A stretch of 64,000 nt of DNA, taken from contig JAFMIR010000015.1 in the NCBI GenBank assembly GCA_017853885.1, positions 1 through 64,000 of the forward strand, read 5' to 3'. Of the stretch, positions 57,860 through 64,000 are shown one piece after another. The DNA comes from Prosthecobacter sp. (lineage in GTDB: Bacteria > Verrucomicrobiota > Verrucomicrobiia > Verrucomicrobiales > Verrucomicrobiaceae). Both the position numbers and the translations under genes were made by a program. How positions within the stretch are numbered: the first letter of the stretch is position 1; each line of letters opens with the position of its first letter. Under the pieces are notes generated by a model. The model was not told the DNA's origin. It did not search any database and saw only the letters and a list, made by a program, of their open reading frames with translations.

Positions 57860-59548
57860 ATGAAACCCATCCCCCTTCTTCTCACCCTCTTGCTGCTGGC
57901 CTTGACGGCCTTGAATGCCGCGCCGCGGGTGGCGCTGGTGATTGGCAACAACGCCTACCGGGACCTTTCGCCCAGCATGCAGCTCACCAGCCCGGTCAAT
58001 GACGCGCAGGACGTGGCGGCGGCGCTGCAGCGGCTGGGCTACACGGTGGTGGGCGGAGCGGCGATCACGGATGCCACGCGGGAGCAGCTCACGGCGGCCA
58101 CGGAGCAGTTTGCCACGGCGGCACGTGGGGCGGAGGCGGCGGTGTTTTACTTCTCGGGGCATGGCATCCAGGTGGGAGAGGATAACTACCTGCTGCCCAG
58201 CGACACGCCAAAGCTGACCGGGCTATCGATGCTGAAGAACCGTGCCGTGCTGCTGCGTGACAGCGTGATGGTGGCGCTGGAGGAGGCTGGAGCGGCCAGC
58301 AAGGTGATCATCCTGGACTGTTGCCGTGACAATCCGTTCTCCGCGCAGCTTGAAACGGCGCTCTCGCAGGTGGGCAAGAGCGTGAAGACGAAGTCGGTGG
58401 GAGAGATCAGCGGGTATGGTCCCGGCTTCTACCTGGCCTTTGCCACCAGTCCTGGCAGCACGGCGGCGGATGGGAATGGTGCGCGCAACAGCCCCTTCAC
58501 GGCGGCGATGCTCAAGGCGCTGCCGGGCGGCGCGGGCAAGGACATTGATTTCTTCTTCCGGGATGTGAAGGCGCTGTTGCCGGATGACCAGGTGAGCTGG
58601 ACGAACCACAGCATCAAAGGCAGCTTCGCGCTGGTGCCTGGAGCCGCCGCTCCCTCGGTGCCGATGACGCCTGTGCCTGTCGCGCCGCCTGCGGCAGTGG
58701 TCGATCCGCTGGCGGGAGTGAGCAAGGAGAAGCCGCATCAGAACAGCTTGGGCATGGCCTTTGTGCCAGCGGGCACACCGGGAGTGCTGTTCAGCGTGTG
58801 GGAGACGCGGGTGAAGGACTTTGAGGCCTTTGTGGAGGACAGCGGTCACGATGCGATCAGCGAGAATGCGTATGGTCTACCCGCCTTCACGCTGGAGTCA
58901 GGCGCAGAGTGGAAGCAGGCGGGTGGTTCGTGGCGTGATCCGCGTTTTCCGGCGAAGCAGAGCGGAGAGCACCCGGTGGTGTGCGTGAGTTATTTGGACG
59001 CGGAGGCGTTTTGCGCATGGTTGACGAAGAAGGAGCGTGCGAGCGGGAAGATCCCTGCCACGGCCAGTTACCGGTTGCCTACGGATGCGGAGTGGAGTCG
59101 TGCCTGCGGCGGGAGCGAGTATCCGTGGGGGGAGACGTATCCGCCAAAGAGCGCGGATGGGAATTACGCGGGCGCGGAGGCAATGGTGGGAGCCCTGTCC
59201 GGAAGGAGCGGCGAACTGTCGAAGGCGGGTTTCCGCGATGGAGCAGCGCGGACATCGGCGGTTGGGATGTTCAAGGAGAACCGCTTCGGTCTTTATGACA
59301 TGGGCGGGAACGTGTTTGAGTGGTGCAGTACCTGGTATGAAGCCAGCATGAACGAGGCGGACGTGCTCAAGGAATTTCCAGGGCTCAAAAACGACGAGGG
59401 CGGTCAAACCTACCGGGTGCTGCGCGGTGCTTCGTGGGACGGCGTTACGGAGTCGGATCTGCGTTCATCGTTTCGGGGCTTCGGGGACCCGCGCTATCGC
59501 GATGTCGGCAGCGGGTTTCGTTGTGTGCTGGTGGTGGCTGGCGGCTAG
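57860..59548 (+). CDS. Caspase-like + FGE/SUMF1-like fusion, secreted (copy 2)
   Basis: VALVIGNNAYRDL; AVFYFSGHGIQVGEDNYLLPSD; VIILDCCRDNPFSAQ; NSLGMAFVPAG...YRLPTDAEWSRACGG...GLYDMGGNVFEWCSTWY...LRGASW. Confidence 0.93.
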   Translation: MKPIPLLLTLLLLALTALNAAPRVALVIGNNAYRDLSPSMQLTSPVNDAQDVAAALQRLGYTVVGGAAITDATREQLTAATEQFATAARGAEAAVFYFSGHGIQVGEDNYLLPSDTPKLTGLSMLKNRAVLLRDSVMVALEEAGAASKVIILDCCRDNPFSAQLETALSQVGKSVKTKSVGEISGYGPGFYLAFATSPGSTAADGNGARNSPFTAAMLKALPGGAGKDIDFFFRDVKALLPDDQVSWTNHSIKGSFALVPGAAAPSVPMTPVPVAPPAAVVDPLAGVSKEKPHQNSLGMAFVPAGTPGVLFSVWETRVKDFEAFVEDSGHDAISENAYGLPAFTLESGAEWKQAGGSWRDPRFPAKQSGEHPVVCVSYLDAEAFCAWLTKKERASGKIPATASYRLPTDAEWSRACGGSEYPWGETYPPKSADGNYAGAEAMVGALSGRSGELSKAGFRDGAARTSAVGMFKENRFGLYDMGGNVFEWCSTWYEASMNEADVLKEFPGLKNDEGGQTYRVLRGASWDGVTESDLRSSFRGFGDPRYRDVGSGFRCVLVVAGG

Positions 59549-59853
59549 GCTCTTACCTTCTGCTCTTTTTACCTTCTGGATTCTGGATCAGGCCGCGTAG
59601 CGGCAGGAAAAAATTTTAATGAACTCGATTTTTGAATTTTGCAGGGAACGCCATCTGGAAAGCCAGCGGGCCACCTGTGGAAGGAGCTGTCCGGCAGGCC
59701 AGTGCCGCGCATGACGTGGCTCCAAGGAGGCTGTGGTCCTTCACGTGAAAAAAATTCACGATCCCACAATCAAACTCCCGTCTCTGGCGATGGCACCTGT
59801 GAATGCGGCAATCACGCCGCATGCAAACCAAACCATCCACACCTACCGAAGCC

Positions 59854-60093
59854 ATGAAAACCATCGCCATCCTTGCCATCGCCCTGATCACCGCCTGTGC
59901 CGCTCCGTCCGCCAAGGCCGATTACTACCGCCCCTACATCACCCACACCTGCGTGGTGCACAGCCGCACGGAATGCCGCTGGGCCACCGACTACTGCGGC
60001 CGCCGCTTCAGCTACGAGGTGAGGGTGGTCACCTACCGCAGCTATTACAGCAACGGCCAGAGCACCACGTTCACCAAAACCTACCGTGCCTGA
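59854..60093 (+). CDS. Small secreted protein with Tyr/Cys-rich mature region
   Basis: MKTIAILAIALITACAAPSAKADYYRPYITHTCVVHSRTECRWATDYCGRRF... Confidence 0.55.
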   Translation: MKTIAILAIALITACAAPSAKADYYRPYITHTCVVHSRTECRWATDYCGRRFSYEVRVVTYRSYYSNGQSTTFTKTYRA

Positions 60094-60202
60094 AAACGAC
60101 GCGCGTCTGCGGGCAGGCCCGGAAGCTGCTGCACCGAAGGTCGGGGATGGCAGACCGGGCTTGCCAGTCGCGTGCTTTTTGTTCATTCTCCCTGCTGTGC
60201 CC

Positions 60203-60748
60203 ATGAAGTCATCTATCCTCCTGCTCTTTCTCATCGCTGGCAGCCTGCTAGCGGCTGATCCTGCCGTGGTGCCTGCCGCTGATCTGGCCAAGAAATGGAA
60301 GCGCACCAAATCGCTGACCGCGCCGGTGGAAAAGCTGCGCAAGGGGCTGAGCGTGGAGGTGGACGGACGTGCCACCGCTGCGCTGGAGGTGAAGGTGGAC
60401 GCGGACACGGCGTGCAGCTTTCAAAACATCCAGTTCAAGCTGGACAGTGCCGTGCTGGATGGGGCTGCCACCTTTGCGCAGCTGACAGAGATTGCCACGG
60501 CGATGAAGGCGGCCGGGACGGAGCATTTTGTCATCGAGGGCCACACCTGTGATCGCGGGGAGGACGGGCATAACCTGAGCCTCTCCCAGCAGCGGGCGCT
60601 GGCGGTGCGGGAGGCACTGGCCGGTCTCGGCGTGCCCGCGCAGAGGCTGGTGGTGCTGGGCTTCGGCGAGAGCGAACCCGCCGTGGCCAACATCGACGAG
60701 GCAGCCCGGCAGGTGAACCGCCGGGTGCAGATCTTCAGGAAGCTGTGA
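60203..60748 (+). CDS. OmpA-family periplasmic/envelope protein
   Basis: Signal peptide; IQFKLDSAVLDGAATFAQLTEIATAM...FVIEGHTCDRGEDGHNLSLSQQRALAVREALAGLGVPAQRLVVLGFGESEP...NRRVQI. Confidence 0.88.
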   Translation: MKSSILLLFLIAGSLLAADPAVVPAADLAKKWKRTKSLTAPVEKLRKGLSVEVDGRATAALEVKVDADTACSFQNIQFKLDSAVLDGAATFAQLTEIATAMKAAGTEHFVIEGHTCDRGEDGHNLSLSQQRALAVREALAGLGVPAQRLVVLGFGESEPAVANIDEAARQVNRRVQIFRKL

Positions 60749-60774
60749 AACGCCATTCGGCCCTTAAACGACAG

Positions 60775-61212
60775 ATGCGAACATTCCTGTGCGCCACTTG
60801 GCTTGCTTTCACTGTCTGCCTAATAGCGTCTTGTGTCGGTGGGCATCGGTATCTATTGCCGGGTCATGCACCCAGTAAGATGGATGGGACACTGCCTCCT
60901 TTGGTGATGCAGCAAGGGGAAACCCGGCCGATCATCTGCGAGTGGGGCAAACCGATGAAGTGGGGCTTCAGCCCAGGACTGGCCTGTGCGGACGAAACCG
61001 TGGCACGCGTGGAATACGAAGACGGCCGGTCAACGTCCGGCACGGTCTCTCTCCGCGCCTTGAAGCCAGGCATCACGAGTGCTTGGTATGTGAATGGCTT
61101 TGCGCCCTCATCGAGTAATCATAAGCTAGAAGCGCATGACATTCGCACCACTTTTGAGGTTCGAGTCCTGCCACCACGACGTTGCGCGGAAATGCTTCTT
61201 CCGCATCCCTGA
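60775..61212 (+). CDS. Putative lipoprotein
   Basis: Signal with lipobox LIASC (MRTFLCATWLAFTVCLIASCVGG); alternative GTG start at 60745 overlapping upstream stop. Confidence 0.6.
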   Translation: MRTFLCATWLAFTVCLIASCVGGHRYLLPGHAPSKMDGTLPPLVMQQGETRPIICEWGKPMKWGFSPGLACADETVARVEYEDGRSTSGTVSLRALKPGITSAWYVNGFAPSSSNHKLEAHDIRTTFEVRVLPPRRCAEMLLPHP

Positions 61213-61213
61213 T

Positions 61214-62800
61214 ATGAAACATCTTTTCCTAGCTCTGTTCATGGCGGCTGGTGGCATGGCTGCCTTTGGGCAGGATACTCCGCCGCGCACGGCGCTGGTG
61301 ATGGGGGTAGGGGATTATGGTGGGGCGAAGTTCAAAGGCGGCACCATTCCAAACCTGCCCGGCATCACCACGGCCGACCTTCCCGGCATGGAGACCAAGC
61401 TGAAGTCCCTCGGATTCAGCGTGACGGTGGTGACCAATCCCACGCTAAGCGAGGCCAAGACGGCCGTGGATGCCTTCTCCGCCAGGATTAAGGCAAACCC
61501 GGGCGTGTCACTCTTCTACTTCAGCGGCCACGGTGGAGAGTATGAGGGCAAGAACTATCTGATCCCACGCGGAGCAAACATCGGCAGCAAGGCGGATCTC
61601 AGCGACGAGGCGCTGAGCGCGCAGCGGGTGCTCAATGGCATGGAGGAGAGTGGAGCGCAGGTGAACCTGGTGTTTCTGGACTGCTGCCGGGAGGATTTGG
61701 GGAAAGGCGTGGGCGGAGCTGAAATGGCACCGCTCAAGGCGAAGGGCAGTTTCATCGGTTTTGCCACGCGCAGCGGCGACTTTGCCGATCCGGGTGAGGA
61801 AGGCAGTCCCTACACGCGCTTTCTGCTCAAGCATCTGGACAAGCCGGGAGTGAGCGTGGCGGACATGTATTCGATGGTGATCGGCGAGGTAAAGGACTTC
61901 AGCAAGCGGGTGCTGGGAGAGGAGCGGCGTCCCGGGTTCTACTCGGAACTGGACGCGCCGTTTTACTTGGTGCCAACTGTGGGCGCTAAGTCTGTGCCTA
62001 TGGCCCAACCTTCGCCGACCTCGAGATCGCCGGCATCAGGAACGATCGTGAACAGCATCGGCATGAAGTTTGTTCCACTGCCAAGCACTGCTGTCCTGAT
62101 TTGCAGCACCGAAACGCGGGTGCGTGATTATAAACAGTTTATGAACGACACCCAGCACGACATGAGCGCCTCCGCGCAAACTCTGGCGCAAGATGGCTGG
62201 CAACGGCGCGCAGGACAGGACTGGCTGCGGCCAGGTTTCAACCAAACGGATGACCATCCGGTCACTTGTGTGAGCTGGGAGGACGCACAGGCATTCTGTA
62301 AGTGGCTCAGTCGCAAAGAGGGACGCACCTACCGCCTGCCCACTGACCATGAATGGAGCTTGGCGGTGGGTATTGGCGACCGTGAAGCCTCTTCGGAAGC
62401 ACCCTCGGCTAAAGACGAGAAAATCATCGCCTACCCTTGGAATGCTGATTTCCCTCCGAGCATCAAGGATGGCAACTATCGCGGCACCGAGAGCCGTCTC
62501 GGCCACGAGCCGAGCAATTGGACGACACTTGTTGACTTCAATGATGGTTTCCCCCGCACTTCGCCCGTTGGGAGCTTCAAGCCGGGTGTCCACGGTCTCT
62601 ACGACCTCGGTGGCAACGTCTGGGAGTGGTGCGCGGATTGGCATGATCCCGCAGAACCCATCTGCCGCGTCTTGCGAGGCGGCTCCTGGGTCAGTAGTCA
62701 AGCTACCAGCTTACTCTCTTCCATGCGCTTGATTGGAGGTGCGCCAGACACACGCCGTAGTGATATTGGCTTCCGTTGCGCGCTGGAGCCAGCCCCGTGA
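61214..62800 (+). CDS. Caspase-like + FGE/SUMF1-like fusion, secreted (copy 3)
   Basis: TALVMGVGDYGG; VSLFYFSGHGGEYEGKNYLIPRG; LVFLDCCREDLGKG; NSIGMKFVPLPS...YRLPTDHEWSLAVG...GLYDLGGNVWEWCADWH...LRGGSW. Confidence 0.92.
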   Translation: MKHLFLALFMAAGGMAAFGQDTPPRTALVMGVGDYGGAKFKGGTIPNLPGITTADLPGMETKLKSLGFSVTVVTNPTLSEAKTAVDAFSARIKANPGVSLFYFSGHGGEYEGKNYLIPRGANIGSKADLSDEALSAQRVLNGMEESGAQVNLVFLDCCREDLGKGVGGAEMAPLKAKGSFIGFATRSGDFADPGEEGSPYTRFLLKHLDKPGVSVADMYSMVIGEVKDFSKRVLGEERRPGFYSELDAPFYLVPTVGAKSVPMAQPSPTSRSPASGTIVNSIGMKFVPLPSTAVLICSTETRVRDYKQFMNDTQHDMSASAQTLAQDGWQRRAGQDWLRPGFNQTDDHPVTCVSWEDAQAFCKWLSRKEGRTYRLPTDHEWSLAVGIGDREASSEAPSAKDEKIIAYPWNADFPPSIKDGNYRGTESRLGHEPSNWTTLVDFNDGFPRTSPVGSFKPGVHGLYDLGGNVWEWCADWHDPAEPICRVLRGGSWVSSQATSLLSSMRLIGGAPDTRRSDIGFRCALEPAP

Positions 62801-62819
62801 GCTAACCCTCGCCGTTTTT

Positions 62820-64000
62820 ATGAACCTACAATCCGCTCCGTCCATCGCCAAGCTGGCTGCCTGCCTTGGGTTTTTCTTTTGGAATGCAAGCGCCCTCTCA
62901 CAGGATCGCACTTACGCCGGTAAAGTTGGCCGACTGGAAGCGATTTTCACCCTTCGCTGGCAGGATGGAGATCTTGTAACGGGTTCCTACTTCTGCCCGT
63001 CGGGGAAAAGCATCAGCTACGAACTGCGGGGCGAAAACAAAATCAATGGCCGCTTAAACTTAGATGAGTTCACCCATGGCCAACTCACTGCCAAAATCGT
63101 CCTGCAAAAAATCGACAAGATGGGGAAGATCAGTTGGCAGGGCACCATGCACAATGTCGACGGCCGCAAGCTGCCGGTCTCGTTTACCCGCACAAGCTCG
63201 GTTCCGGCTCCAAAAACGTCTGCGGTCTCCACCAGCAGTCGTGAATACCTCGCCATCTGGGATCGCACACGGGTCACATGCATGCTGGATTGGAGTCGAG
63301 ATGGCACGGTGCGCGGAACGATGCGTGATCCTTCCACTGGCGAAGCCATGGAAATCCAAGGTAGCAATCCACAGGAAGGCCTCCTCCGTCTGAATTGGCA
63401 ACGCGGAGGTCAGTTCGAAAGTGCGGAACTCAATAAATCTCTGACTTCCAAAGGCATCGTTTGGCAAGGCTGGCTCTCCAGTGGCAAGCCATTCATCCTC
63501 ACGCGACTTCGCAGTGGTGGTGCTCCAGCAAATGCATCTGAAACCTATGAGCAAGTTCGCATCACCGTGGCGCCACAAACCATGTGGCCTACCCCACTAT
63601 TCCAAGGCAAAGAGATTAGCAGTAGCGCTTTCAGGGCAGAACTAGGCAAGAGAGATGCGGAACAAACTGAAAGGCATCCGCTCAAAGCCGTCATTGAGTC
63701 CGTGTCAAAATCCGACGGCACGCTGCAGCTCTCGCTGCGCACCTTGGAGTTTGATAATGATTACGAAAAAAAGCACTACATTCCCTCTTTGGAGCAGTTC
63801 ACATTCAGTGTGCCAACCTTGGCTGAACCTCAATCTTTCCAGCCCGGCGACGAGTGTTTCGCAAGCGTGGACAAGACGGGCCAAATTTTGGGGCTTCGCC
63901 TTGGTTCTGCCAGCATCACTCACTGGCGCAAGCGAGCCAATGGCTTTATTGAGGTGCTAACAGGTCATGATCGCGGTTTGGACCGTGGCCCGGCGGTGCC
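62820..64000 (+). CDS. Hypothetical secreted protein, 3' end beyond window
   Basis: Read by hand: MNLQSAPSIAKLAACLGFFFWNASALSQDRTYAGKVGRLEAIFTLRWQDGDLVTGSYFCPSGK..., no stop to 64000; absent from supplied ORF track. Confidence 0.7.
   Translation, partial: MNLQSAPSIAKLAACLGFFFWNASALSQDRTYAGKVGRLEAIFTLRWQDGDLVTGSYFCPSGKSISYELRGENKINGRLNLDEFTHGQLTAKIVLQKIDKMGKISWQGTMHNVDGRKLPVSFTRTSSVPAPKTSAVSTSSREYLAIWDRTRVTCMLDWSRDGTVRGTMRDPSTGEAMEIQGSNPQEGLLRLNWQRGGQFESAELNKSLTSKGIVWQGWLSSGKPFILTRLRSGGAPANASETYEQVRITVAPQTMWPTPLFQGKEISSSAFRAELGKRDAEQTERHPLKAVIESVSKSDGTLQLSLRTLEFDNDYEKKHYIPSLEQFTFSVPTLAEPQSFQPGDECFASVDKTGQILGLRLGSASITHWRKRANGFIEVLTGHDRGLDRGPAV

Noticed and set aside
57848-59407. Several Arg-rich minus-strand ORFs opposite caspase copy 2
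   Set aside because: Typical antisense frames of a high-GC gene; no start or RBS context and no family features
1-64000. CRISPR arrays, tRNA/rRNA genes, IS elements/transposases
   Set aside because: Looked for regularly spaced repeats, TPsiC-arm-like GGTTCGA signatures and transposase motifs; none convincing by eye. tRNAscan-SE, Infernal and ISfinder searches would be decisive

Overview
The window is gene-dense, with no rRNA, tRNA, CRISPR array or transposase that I could recognise. The gene content and style (caspase/FGE-like fusions, PQQ-like propellers, ceramidase-like protein) suggest a Verrucomicrobia/Planctomycetes-type chromosome; this taxonomic guess is inference only. About 60 CDSs are supported. 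Ordinary genes include rnhA, proA, ApbE, an MlaE/F/D-type ABC operon, acsA with PDH E1a/E1b/E2 and an ACP, a P-type ATPase, IscA/HscB, moaC, acpP, topB, a beta-CASP MBL protein and a glutathione peroxidase. The most notable items are: (1) a translationally coupled ECF sigma / putative anti-sigma / caspase-FGE operon, followed by two more caspase-FGE paralogues with small envelope proteins between them (about 55.1-62.8 kb); (2) a bacterial pentameric ligand-gated ion channel homologue (53.6-54.7 kb); (3) a FolK-PanB fusion ORF (34.3-35.5 kb); (4) a YfbK-like protein whose vWA domain appears excised, next to an ECF sigma factor and a MoxR ATPase (1.2-4.3 kb); (5) an isolated NuoE-NuoF/HoxF-type fusion (49.8-51.4 kb); and (6) a PDH-Acs-ACP cluster without E3. 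All family calls come from reading motifs in the translated ORFs; no database search was run.
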